Of a DNA stretch of 6,282 nt, positions 1 to 5,139 are shown piece by piece. The notes beneath the pieces were generated by a model, which had not been told where the DNA came from, made no database searches, and worked only from the letters and a program-made list of their open reading frames with translations. Made by a program: the position numbers and the translations under genes. Source of the stretch: DASVXQ01 sp046727955. GTDB taxonomy: Bacteria > Actinomycetota > CALGFH01. Location: the NCBI GenBank assembly GCA_046727955.1, contig JBKPDO010000129.1, positions 1 through 6,282 of the forward strand, in the 5' to 3' direction. The number at the start of each line of letters is the position of its first letter. The first letter of the stretch is position 1.

Positions 1-1
1 T

Positions 2-118
2 ACGGCCAGCGCCAGCACCTACAAGTGGCTGGTGGTCTACGACGGGGACGCGACCCACGACGGCGCGACGAGCGCCTGCGGCACGGAGAACTTCACGCTG
101 ACGATCGTCAACGGCTAG
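2..118 (+). CDS. C-terminal end of a secreted/surface protein with Ig-like sequence (partial)
   Basis: Seen: an open frame entering from the left edge gives 38 residues and stops at TAG 116-118. It contains TYKWLVVYDGD, then TSACGTENFTLTIVNG at the end. Known: this pattern (aromatic-rich strand, YDGD turn, ATSxCGTExFT strand) is typical of bacterial Ig-like or prealbumin-like repeat modules in large extracellular actinobacterial proteins, where the last repeat often ends the protein. No sortase motif or membrane anchor follows, so the protein would be released or non-covalently attached. Inference: a wall-associated or secreted repeat protein whose body lies upstream of the window. A well-formed terminator begins 49 nt after the stop, which supports this being a real gene end. 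The overlapping Arg-rich frame starting at 25 is a shadow. The family is a moderate-confidence call because only one partial repeat is visible. Confidence 0.6.
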   Translation, partial: TASASTYKWLVVYDGDATHDGATSACGTENFTLTIVNG

Positions 119-166
119 CACAACACGGGGCTGACGCCGGCGCCACGCGCCGACGCAGCCAACTGG

Positions 167-200
167 GAGGCCCCCGGGGTCGGTCGGCTCCGGGGGCCTC
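167..200 (+). terminator. Stem-loop terminator after the surface-protein gene
   Basis: A perfect 11-bp inverted repeat, GAGGCCCCCGG (167-177) and CCGGGGGCCTC (190-200), encloses a 12-nt loop. It lies 49 nt after the stop at 118. There is no T-run after the stem, as is common for actinobacterial hairpin terminators. Because the stem is symmetric it could work in both directions. Confidence 0.75.
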
Positions 201-392
201 ACCATCGGCGCCGTAGGCTCACCAGGGCCCCGGTGAGCGCATGGCTGGCCAGGTCTGTCCGGCAGCGACGTACTCGTGCACTCGTGCAGCTTCTCATGGT
301 CGAGGTCGGCACAAGCGCCCGTCAGGTGCTCACCTACGCACAAGAGCTGCTATCGGAGCCGGCACTGGCCGAGCTACGCTCCGTGCTCGGCC
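201..392. other. Unassigned sequence between terminator and hydrolase remnant
   Basis: No gene is recognised here. A plus frame from GTG 233 reads through a helix-like segment (QELLSEPALAELRSVLG, about 330-395) and loses protein-like character once the hydrolase remnant begins in another frame. This could be the tail of another truncated gene or chance. An 8-bp tandem duplication (ACTCGTGC, twice, 272-287) is present. I cannot assign a function. Confidence 0.3.
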
Positions 393-515
393 CTGCTGTC
401 GTCCAAGCTGGTCAAGGACGCCGCCCTGAAGGTCTATCCCGGCGCCCCGCACGGCCTGTTCGCCACCCACAAGGACCAGTTCAACGCCGACCTGCTGGCC
501 TTAATCGGGGCGTAA
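393..515 (+). pseudogene. 3' remnant of a chloroperoxidase-like alpha/beta hydrolase
   Basis: Seen: the last ~38 codons, including SSKLVKDAALKVYPGAPHGL and ending LLALIGA at TAA 513-515. Known: the YPGAPHG stretch is the C-terminal signature of cofactor-free (non-haem) haloperoxidase-like alpha/beta hydrolases, where the His is the catalytic histidine. Those proteins are about 270-280 aa. Here the nucleophile elbow (G-x-S-x-G), the oxyanion region and the acid residue are all missing; upstream of about 393 the frame no longer resembles the family. Inference: a 5'-truncated, non-functional relic that kept its native terminator at 538-573. An ATG at 276 would open the frame but precedes unrelated sequence, so it is not a credible start. 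Confidence 0.75.
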
Positions 516-537
516 GCCCGGATGTCGTCGCGGCGCG

Positions 538-573
538 GCCTCGCGGTGTCCGTTCAGGCGGACACCGCGAGGC
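538..573 (+). terminator. Strong hairpin terminator of the hydrolase remnant
   Basis: A perfect 15-bp inverted repeat, GCCTCGCGGTGTCCG (538-552) and CGGACACCGCGAGGC (559-573), with a 6-nt loop TTCAGG. It begins 23 nt after the hydrolase stop at 515. No T-run follows. It also lies just outside the left end of the insertion sequence, so it would shield the element from upstream transcription. Confidence 0.8.
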
Positions 574-611
574 TGAGTATGGCAGCGTGTCCTTGCGGAA
601 CGACCTGGTAC

Positions 612-627
612 CTGTACTCTGTTAGGT
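612..627 (+). repeat. Left terminal inverted repeat of the IS701 element
   Basis: CTGTACTCTGTTAGGT. Its reverse complement matches 2067-2082 at 15 of 16 bases; the mismatch is in the middle (A versus G). Weaker similarity continues inward if a 1-nt gap is allowed (TTGCGAGC against TGGCGCGGC), so the functional end may be about 25 bp. Confidence 0.75.
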
Positions 628-712
628 CTTGCGAGCGTGCTGCTGTCGGGTGTACCTCTCGGGTGATATCCCTGAGCTGAAAGGAGTGCGCCACCACCAC
701 TGGTGGCAAGGA

Positions 713-2072
713 ATGACACCCACCCAACTTCGCCGCATCCGTACCCGGCTGGCCGCGTTCGCCGAGGACCTGTTCGCGTCCATGCCCCGCAAGGACCAGT
801 GCCGCTGGGGCCAGACCTACCTGCGGGGCCTGCTTTTGGACGGCAAGCGCAAGTCGATCCAGCCCATGGCCACGCGGCTGGCCCAGGGCGACCCCGCCGC
901 CGACGCCGACGCGCTGGAGCAGGCGCTGCAGCAGTTCGTCAACCAAAGCCCCTGGGACTGGGCTGCGGTCCGCCGCCGGCTCGCCCAGCGCATGACCGCC
1001 GCCCTGGTCCCCGATGCCTGGTGATCGATGACACCGGCTTCCCCAAGTACGGCCGCTGGTCAGTCGGGGTGGCGCCGCAGGACTGCGGGGCGCTGGGCAA
1101 GGTGGCCAACTGCCAGGTCGGCGTGAGCGTGCACGCGGTGACCGGCCAGGCCTCCTGCCCGCTGGACTGGCGGCTGTTCCTGCCGGAGTCCTGGGACACC
1201 GACGCCGAGCGGCGCCGCAAGGCCCACGTGCCCAAGACCGAGCGGCACCGGCCCAAGTGGCAGCTGGGCCTGGAGCTGCTGGACGAGCTGGCCGCCTGGG
1301 ACCTGGCGCCGCCGGTGCTGCTGGCCGACGCCGCCCACGGCGAGGTCAGCGAGTTCCGGCTCGGCCTGGAGCAGCGGGCGCTGGCCTACCTGGTGCAGGT
1401 CCCCGGCACCATCAGCGCCTACCCCCAGGACGTGGTCCCCGAGACCGTGCCGTACGCGGGCCGGGGCCGCCCGCCGGTGGCGGGCTACCGCCAGCGGCGC
1501 TCGTCGCTGCGGCAGCTGGTGCTGGCCGTGGGCGAGCCGGCGGCCCGCACCCTCGCCTGGCGCCAAGGCGCCGACGGCCAACAGCTGCGCTCCCGGTTCG
1601 TGGCGCTGCGGGTGCGCCCGGCCGGGGTGCGGCTGCGCCGCGCCGCCCGCGGCGGGCAGCTGCCGGTGCGCTGGCTTGTGGCCGAGTGGCCAGACGGCGA
1701 GCCCGAGCCGGTTACCTACTGGCTGGCCAGCCTGCCAGAGACCACCCCCCTGCAGCGGCTGGTCCACCTGGCCAAGCTGCGCTGGCGGGTGGCGCACGAC
1801 TACCGGGAATTGAAGGACGCGCTGGGGCTGGACCACTTCGAGGGCCGCTCCTTCAAGGGCTGGCACCACCACGTGACGCTGGTGTCGGTCGCCCACGCCT
1901 TCGTCACGCTGCAGCGGCTGGACCCAAAGGCGGCTGCGTCGGCCTGACTACCTTTGCCGTGGTGCGCGAGCTGCAAGTGCTGCTCGTTTGTTGGGCCGGC
2001 GCGTGTCCGGTGTGCCTGCGCAGACTCCCACGATCAACGGCATGGTTACACCCATCAGCCGCGCCAACCTAA
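713..2072 (+). pseudogene. IS701-family DDE transposase, broken by two -1 frameshifts
   Basis: Seen: three consecutive frame segments give one continuous family-like protein of about 453 aa. Segment 1 (713-1024, 103 aa) carries the N-terminal region with LFASMPRKDQ and RGLLLDGKRKSIQPM. Segment 2 (1021-1947, 308 aa) opens with VIDDTGFPK and holds the catalytic acids: the Asp of IDDTGF, the Asp of LLADAAHGEV (codon 1327) and the Glu of DYRELK (codon 1807), followed by LGLDHFEGRSFKGWHHH. Segment 3 (about 1944-2072, 42 aa) gives LTTFAVVRELQ and a Cys-containing tail. Each join fits loss of one base: TGGGTG to TGGTG near 1021 and GCCCTG to GCCTG near 1944. ATG 713 is chosen because the family N-terminus begins there, although the Shine-Dalgarno-like AAGGAG (681-686) lies too far upstream. 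Without repair, no product contains both the N-terminal and catalytic parts. Confidence 0.85.
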
Positions 2073-2082
2073 CGGAGTACAG
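2067..2082 (+). repeat. Right terminal inverted repeat of the IS701 element
   Basis: ACCTAACGGAGTACAG, the partner of 612-627. The stop codon of the transposase's third frame segment (2070-2072) falls inside this repeat, so the coding frame runs into the end of the element. Confidence 0.75.
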
Positions 2083-2278
2083 TTAGTGCTCTGGATCGTA
2101 AGTTCGATCACGTATTGATGGTCGGAACTTGGCGTTGCGCGAACCACACGGTTGCAGCTGGGCCGCTGAACCTCATGTCCAAGGTCTGACTGTGGATCGG
2201 GCGAGGCACGGCCGCACAGCCGAGCGTTGACGCCGCCAAGCCGTTGTGCGGCAGTGGTCGGCTCTACGTGGCCGTAGC
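2083..2278. other. Spacer of lower G+C between the IS and the methyltransferase gene
   Basis: The stretch 2101-2160 is 55% G+C (33 of 60), against 78% in a typical transposase stretch (1261-1320). An open frame crosses it on the minus strand (within 2055-2381), with the segment VQRPSCNRVVRATPSSDHQY, but it lacks a convincing start or known domain and runs antisense into the methyltransferase gene. I see no tRNA, ncRNA fold or terminator. A TAGCAT at 2276-2281 could act as a -10 box for the downstream gene, but no -35 at proper spacing stands out. Confidence 0.4.
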
Positions 2279-2293
2279 ATGCGAGCATGGGCC

Positions 2294-2998
2294 ATGAGCT
2301 GGGACGAGGCGTTCGCGAACCACTACGAGCAATGGTCGGCGCACATGACGGCCGACGTCGCCTTCTACGTCGAGCTCGCACGCGAGGCGGACGGGCCGCT
2401 GGTCGAGCTTGCGATCGGGAACGGGCGGGTCGCGATCCCGGTCGCCCGCGCGACCGGCCAGCGAGTGATCGGCATTGACTCCTCGCCGGCGATGCTCGCC
2501 CAAGCCTGTGCCCGTGCGGCCGAGGCGGGCGTGGAGCTGGACCTGCGCGAGGGTGACCTGCGCGACCTCGCGCTCCAGGAGCCGGCGGCGCTGATCTACT
2601 GCCCGTTCCGCGCGCTGCTGCACCTGCCGACCTGGGCCGACCGCCGCCGCACCTTCGAGCGCGTCGCCGCCTCGCTGCGGCCGCAAGGACGGTTTGCCTG
2701 GAACGCCTTTGCCTTCGACCACCGGATCGCGGCGCGCCTGGACGGCGAGCACCAGCAGGAGCCGGTGCCGCACACGATCCGGTACTGGGTGGGCGACAAC
2801 CGGATCGACATCACCCGCGACGACGGCGCGAGGAGCTCCCTGTGGTGGGCAACCAAGAACGAGTGGCTCGGGCTGCTCGACATCGCCGGTCTGGAGCTGG
2901 AGGCGCTCTACGCCGGCTTCGCCGGCGAGCCGTTTGCCGACGACAGCCGGGAATACGTGTTCGTCGCCCGCCGTCGGCGCTCAAGTGACGTTCCCTGA
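2294..2998 (+). CDS. Class I SAM-dependent methyltransferase
   Basis: Seen: 234 aa, uninterrupted. The Rossmann-fold signals are in order: motif I VELAIGNGRVAIPVA (residues 37-51), the acidic ribose-binding loop VIGIDSSPAML (58-68), EGDLRDL (86-92), the IYCPFRALLHL segment (101-111) and LRPQGRFAWN (128-137). A C-terminal part with SSLWWATKNEWLGLLDIAGLEL (181-202) follows, typical of small Methyltransf_25-like enzymes. Motif I has Ala-Ile-Gly-Asn-Gly instead of the common Gly-x-Gly-Thr-Gly, which still keeps the glycines. Known: such enzymes transfer the methyl group from S-adenosylmethionine; the substrate cannot be read from sequence. ATG 2294 is preferred because MSWDEAFANHYEQW is the family-like N-terminus; ATG 2279 and GTG 2246 are in frame but upstream. 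No Shine-Dalgarno is seen, so translation may be nearly leaderless from TAGCAT at 2276. It stands alone between an IS and transposase debris, and is the only gene in the window that looks functional. Confidence 0.85.
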   Translation: MSWDEAFANHYEQWSAHMTADVAFYVELAREADGPLVELAIGNGRVAIPVARATGQRVIGIDSSPAMLAQACARAAEAGVELDLREGDLRDLALQEPAALIYCPFRALLHLPTWADRRRTFERVAASLRPQGRFAWNAFAFDHRIAARLDGEHQQEPVPHTIRYWVGDNRIDITRDDGARSSLWWATKNEWLGLLDIAGLELEALYAGFAGEPFADDSREYVFVARRRRSSDVP

Positions 2999-3127
2999 CA
3001 GGGGCCACACCGCCGGCGTCTGGCTCGACCTTCACCGCCACCGAGGCCGGCTTGCCGGCGTCGGCTCGCTGCCGCCCGCGATGCAAGCTCCGCGCGAAAG
3101 TCGGCAGGACGTTCGCCCGGTATGGAG

Positions 3128-3310
3128 TCAGGCGGCTTGTGGCGCTTCCTTGTCGGCAAGCCGCTTGATGAGCAGGGCGAGGTCGGAGCGGGTGAACTTC
3201 CACTCGAAGGGCTTCGCGGTCTGCTCGTAGCGACGCTCGAAGGCGAAGAGCCGGTGCTCGATTTGGGCGAGGTCGTGGAAATGGTTCGTGTCGGAGGGGG
3301 ACTGGACCAC
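3128..3310 (-). pseudogene. C-terminal remnant of an IS630-family transposase
   Basis: Seen: about 58 residues ending at TGA (3130-3128), with DLAQIEHRLFAFERRYEQTA and KPFEWKFTRSDLALLIKRL. Known: this is the conserved end of IS630/Tc1-mariner-type transposases of actinobacteria, where AFxxRYNxTAxPFxWxFT precedes the last helix. The DDE catalytic core, expected about 100-200 codons upstream (at higher coordinates on this strand), is absent: beyond about 3303 the sequence is unrelated. The ATG at 3310 is within the relic and is not a true start. Inference: an old insertion reduced to its tail by deletion; I could not define its terminal repeat. The interval 2999-3127 between the methyltransferase stop and this relic holds no gene I recognise, only imperfect GCCGGCGTC repeats (3012 and 3054). 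Confidence 0.75.
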
Positions 3311-3370
3311 TGGGCCTACCGGAGTTCACTACGCCCGGTGGCGGTCGAGGCCATGGACACCTCCTCGTGC

Positions 3371-3540
3371 TCAGTCGCGGGTGTCCAGGACGAAGCCGAC
3401 CTGGTCGACCAAGCACCAGCTCCAGTCCTCGCCGGGCTCGACCGAGCGGGCTATGGGTGGTTGTCGTGGCAGCCGGCGACCGGTCCACGCGGCTCGGTGA
3501 GCTTGATCTGGTCCAGGTGGGTGCAGGCTGCCGTCGTCAT
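3371..3540 (-). pseudogene. UBP-type zinc-finger protein with an internal deletion
   Basis: Seen: from ATG 3540 the frame reads MTTAACTHLDQIKL through VAGCHDNHP and stops at TAG (3453-3451). A different frame immediately continues PIARSVEPGEDWSWCLVDQ to TGA 3371. Known: small bacterial zf-UBP proteins (about 85-95 aa) start with CTHLD, then CxxC, a WVHLRxC / CGHVGCCDSS core and a GHPIxRSxEPGExWxWCYVD tail. Here the head and tail are present, but the central zinc-binding core (about 40 codons) is gone, and the join is out of frame. Ligands kept: Cys and His of CTH and one Cys of the following pair; the remaining Cys/His ligands are lost. The start overlaps the stop of the thioredoxin-fold remnant by 4 nt (ATGA), which implies former translational coupling. 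Inference: a non-functional deletion derivative. The 60-nt piece between its stop and the IS630 tail (3311-3370) is unassigned. Confidence 0.8.
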
Positions 3541-3627
3541 CGCTCCTTGATCGCGGTGACCAGGGCCGCGCCCAGGGTCGCATCGTCGTAGCCGGCGAGA
3601 TGCAGCCGGCCGTTGATGAACAGCGAG
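3537..3627 (-). pseudogene. C-terminal remnant of a thioredoxin-fold (DsbA/NhaA-fusion-like) protein
   Basis: Seen: about 28-30 codons reading LFINGRLHLAGYDDATL, then GAALVTAIKER and TGA (3539-3537). Known: T-P-x-LFINGRxxxGxYDxxTLxxAL is the C-terminal strand and helix of DsbA-like thioredoxin folds, including the domain fused to some actinobacterial NhaA Na+/H+ antiporters. Inference from my knowledge of such neighbourhoods: the zf-UBP gene that follows with an ATGA overlap often sits beside an NhaA-thioredoxin gene, so an nhaA-type parent is plausible, but the CxxC active site and any membrane part are missing here. Upstream of about 3627 the strand is occupied by the LuxR fragment in the opposite orientation, so the breakpoint lies at 3621-3630. 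Too short to be functional. Confidence 0.6.
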
Positions 3628-3975
3628 CACCGGCGTGTCGACGCGCGCGCCCAGTTGCGGACCGCCTACGAGATGTTCGCTTCGATGGGGGCGGAGGCGT
3701 TCGCCGACCGCGCCCGCCGAGAGCTCCTGGCCACGGGCGAGAGCGTCCGCAAGCGCAGTGTCGAGTCGCGCGACGAGCTCACCCCCCAGGAGGCGCAGAT
3801 CGCGCGGCTCGCCCGCGACGGACTCTCGAACCCGGAGATCGCGGCCCGGCTCTTCATCAGCCCGCGCACCGTCCAGTACCACCTGCGCAAGGTCTTCATC
3901 AAGCTCGGCATCAGCTCGCGCAGCCAACTCGACCGCGTCCTGCCCAGCGGCCCGGCCACCGTCCCGCCGCTGTAG
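3613..3975 (+). pseudogene. LuxR-family regulator, C-terminal HTH part only
   Basis: Seen: 120 codons from ATG 3613. Residues 7-48 (RRVDARAQLRTAYEMFASMG then AFADRARRELLATGE) are the end of a helical sensor region. Residues 56-111 form the LuxR HTH: ELTPQEAQIARLARDGLSNP, then EIAARLFISPRTVQYHLRKV and FIKLGISSRSQL. Known: this pairing is typical of the C-terminus of large (about 900 aa) LAL-type ATP-dependent LuxR regulators; the P-loop ATPase and TPR-like portion are missing. Inference: the match starts at about 3625-3630, directly at the junction with the opposite-strand thioredoxin tail, so ATG 3613 is accidental and lies in the other fragment. A stand-alone HTH peptide could in principle still bind DNA if expressed, but no ribosome-binding site is visible. 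It is followed 178 nt later on the same strand by the ester cyclase gene, probably its original neighbour. Confidence 0.8.
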
Positions 3976-4142
3976 CCCCGCCGGCCGGTCGGTGCCCCGG
4001 TCGGCGCACTGCCAGGCCACCACTGGTCACTCGCCTGGCCACTGGCGGAGGCGAGCGCCGCCGTCCCCGTATCACGCTGTCCGGGAGCGTCAGTTGCACG
4101 CCCAGAGAAACAGATGCCAGGCCTGCATTGCGGGGCGAGAAG

Positions 4143-4149
4143 AAGGAGG
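4143..4149 (+). promoter_or_regulatory. Ribosome-binding site deciding the GTG start of the ester cyclase
   Basis: AAGGAGG is a near-perfect Shine-Dalgarno sequence, 4 nt before GTG 4154, and is the strongest one in the window. It fixes the start at 4154, since the frame is open for more than 500 nt upstream through sequence that is clearly the LuxR gene in another frame. Confidence 0.75.
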
Positions 4150-4153
4150 AAGC

Positions 4154-4375
4154 GTGTCTGAACAGGCAAGTGCGGAAGCGAACAAGAAGATCGCGCGGGA
4201 CTACATCCAGCGCGTCTTCAACGAACGCCAACTGGACCTCGTCAGTGACTACGTCACACCGGACGTCGTGTGGTACGGAGGCATCCTCGGTGACGTCGCC
4301 GGTGCCGAGAACGTGACGGGAATGCTGCGCGGTTTCATCGGACCCCTTGCCGACCTGCACGCCGTCGGGGTCTAG
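4154..4375 (+). pseudogene. Ester cyclase (SnoaL-like), N-terminal half only
   Basis: Seen: 73 codons from GTG 4154 to TAG 4373-4375. Residues 10-45 read NKKIARDYIQRVFNERQLDL, then VSDYVTPDVVWYGG; GMLRGFIGPLADLH follows (57-69). Known: SnoaL-like ester cyclases and related NTF2-fold proteins are about 130-150 aa, opening with a helix of the form xxRRFxExVWNxGNLDxxDExxxPDVV and continuing after the PDLH motif with the beta-sheet that lines the ligand pocket. Here the family match ends at LADLH (about codon 69, position 4360) and four junction-derived residues precede the stop. Inference: 3'-truncated; half the cone-shaped fold is lost, so it is probably inactive. The ligand of the parent cannot be predicted. 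Its start region and RBS are pristine, so a short peptide may still be made. Confidence 0.75.
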
Positions 4376-4930
4376 CACGCCGCCATCCACCCGGCCGAGC
4401 ACCAGCGCGGCGGCCTGCGCCACCGCCCACGGCGTCACCGCCTCGTCGGGGGTCTCGCCCTCCAGGACCAGTTGGGTGGCCGAGGCGCGCAGCCAACGGC
4501 GGTCCCCGGGACGGCGACCGAGCTGGCAGCCCTCGGCGCGAGGCTCCTCCAGCAGCTTGGCCGCGGCCACCGTGGCGGCAGGGGCGTCGTCGGGGGCCTG
4601 CCAGTGGGTGTGGCGGGCGTGGCCGGCCTCGTGCGACAGCACGCCCCACAGCACCGGGTAGCGCTCCCGGTCCGGCAGCCGCCGCGGCCGGGCGCGGGCC
4701 GGGTCCACCCCAGCGGGAAGCAGGCGACCGTCGACCTCGATGGTGGCAAGCGCCGGCACGAAGCAGCCTGGCGGGCCGCGGCCCGCGCCGGGGGCGGCCT
4801 GCACGATCAGGTCGTCGCGGTCGGCCAGCCGGCCGACCTCGCGGGTCAGCCGCGCCGACAGCCGCAACCAGCCCGCCTCCTCATCCGGCGCCGGCTGGGC
4901 GCCGGGATCTGCGAGCAGGTGCCGGCGCAT
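4363..4930 (-). pseudogene. HEXXH zinc-metallopeptidase-like protein, N-terminal part only
   Basis: Seen: about 189 codons from ATG 4930. Landmarks are a CFVPALATIEVDG strand (56-68), VLWGVLSHEAGHARHTHW (93-110) with the HEXXH zinc-binding/catalytic motif at 100-104, KLLEEPRAEG (125-134) with a possible third zinc ligand Glu, and PGDRRWLRASATQLVLEGE (141-159). Known: HEXXH followed about 25 residues on by a Glu-rich LLEE helix is a gluzincin-like layout. I recall actinobacterial hypothetical proteins of this kind next to ATPase and VWA-domain genes, but cannot confirm that here. Family likeness ends at VLDPDG (about 4363); the same frame then runs on as meaningless antisense of the ester cyclase and LuxR fragments to 3911, giving a spurious 339-codon ORF. 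The start lies 2 nt after the stop of the upstream gene on this strand, so the two were once an operon. No Shine-Dalgarno beyond GGTGTAG is seen. Confidence 0.65.
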
Positions 4931-4932
4931 GG

Positions 4933-5107
4933 CTACACCTGCCGGCCCAGCGCGAGCGGGCTGTAGCGGCGGCCGAACACGCTGCGGACGACCTCGGCGA
5001 CCACATCGCGGTCCTCCTCCGGGGTGACCCCGATGAGGTTTTGGACCGCGGCGTCCTCGCCGAGCACGGCCTCGACCTGCTTGAACGCCAGCAGCTCCCG
5101 AAGCTGG
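4933..5107 (-). pseudogene. C-terminal remnant of an unidentified protein upstream of the HEXXH gene
   Basis: Seen: about 58 codons reading APQLRELLAFKQVEAVLGED, then NLIGVTPEEDRDVVAEVVRS, VFGRRYSPLALGRQV and TAG (4935-4933). It has good amphipathic-helix character and actinobacterial codon use, and the spacing of 2 nt to the HEXXH start shows a former operon. I do not recognise the family. In comparable actinobacterial loci a MoxR-type ATPase precedes such peptidases, but no Walker, sensor or arginine-finger motif is within this piece, so this is speculation. The coding likeness ends precisely where the palindrome 5108-5139 begins; the frame beyond it reads antisense to the recombinase fragment. 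Confidence 0.5.
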
Positions 5108-5139
5108 GGCGCCTTATCCCGAAATCTGGATAAGGCGCC
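5108..5139. repeat. Perfect 12-8-12 palindrome, lox-like or hairpin
   Basis: GGCGCCTTATCC (5108-5119) and GGATAAGGCGCC (5128-5139) are exact inverted copies around the asymmetric 8-nt spacer CGAAATCT. It sits at the boundary between a minus-strand gene tail and a plus-strand tyrosine recombinase fragment. Known: tyrosine recombinase crossover sites consist of two 11-13 bp inverted arms around a 6-8 bp spacer. Alternatives: a bidirectional transcription terminator (no T-run), or a dispersed palindromic repeat. The structure is certain; the function is inference. Confidence 0.65.

Larger units (their letters stand above)
612..2082 (+). mobile_element. IS701-family insertion sequence, about 1.47 kb
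   Basis: Seen: one transposase-type gene flanked by terminal inverted repeats at 612-627 and 2067-2082 (15 of 16 positions match), total 1471 bp. Known: IS701-family elements are about 1.4-1.6 kb with one DDE transposase gene, terminal repeats near 20-25 bp and a 4-bp target duplication preferring YTAR. A TTAG lies directly outside the right end (2083-2086), but the left flank is GTAC (608-611), so no target duplication is visible. Inference: the element is full length in DNA, yet its transposase is frame-broken, so it can probably move only with help from an intact copy. The lack of a duplication suggests that at least one flank was replaced by recombination after insertion. Confidence 0.8.

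Noticed and set aside
25..216. Arg-rich 63-codon frame at the left edge
   Set aside because: It overlaps the surface-protein tail in another frame and runs through the terminator hairpin.
272..287. 8-bp tandem duplication ACTCGTGC
   Set aside because: Only two units in GC-rich sequence; no target duplication or repeat array can be argued from it.
1008..1026. Programmed -1 ribosomal frameshift in the transposase
   Set aside because: No X XXY YYZ slippery heptamer lies before the TGA, no downstream structure was evident, and IS701 elements normally have a single unbroken gene.
1060..1896. Long minus-strand open frame (278 codons) across the transposase
   Set aside because: It is the antisense of the GC-rich transposase; its content is repetitive Gly/Arg/Gln/Leu without domain, and the plus strand encodes the conserved DDE motifs.
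1257..1940. Long plus-strand frame (starting 1257) read as an Ala/Gly/Arg-rich protein
   Set aside because: Most of it is an out-of-frame shadow of the transposase; only its last ~42 codons (from about 1944) are real, as the displaced C-terminus of that transposase.
3012..3068. Two copies of GCCGGCGTC followed by GGCTCG
   Set aside because: Short, imperfect and expected by chance at this base composition; no terminator or repeat family can be supported.
2811..3488. Minus-strand 225-codon Arg/Pro-rich frame
   Set aside because: It overlaps the intact methyltransferase, the IS630 tail and the UBP finger in other frames and shows no domain.
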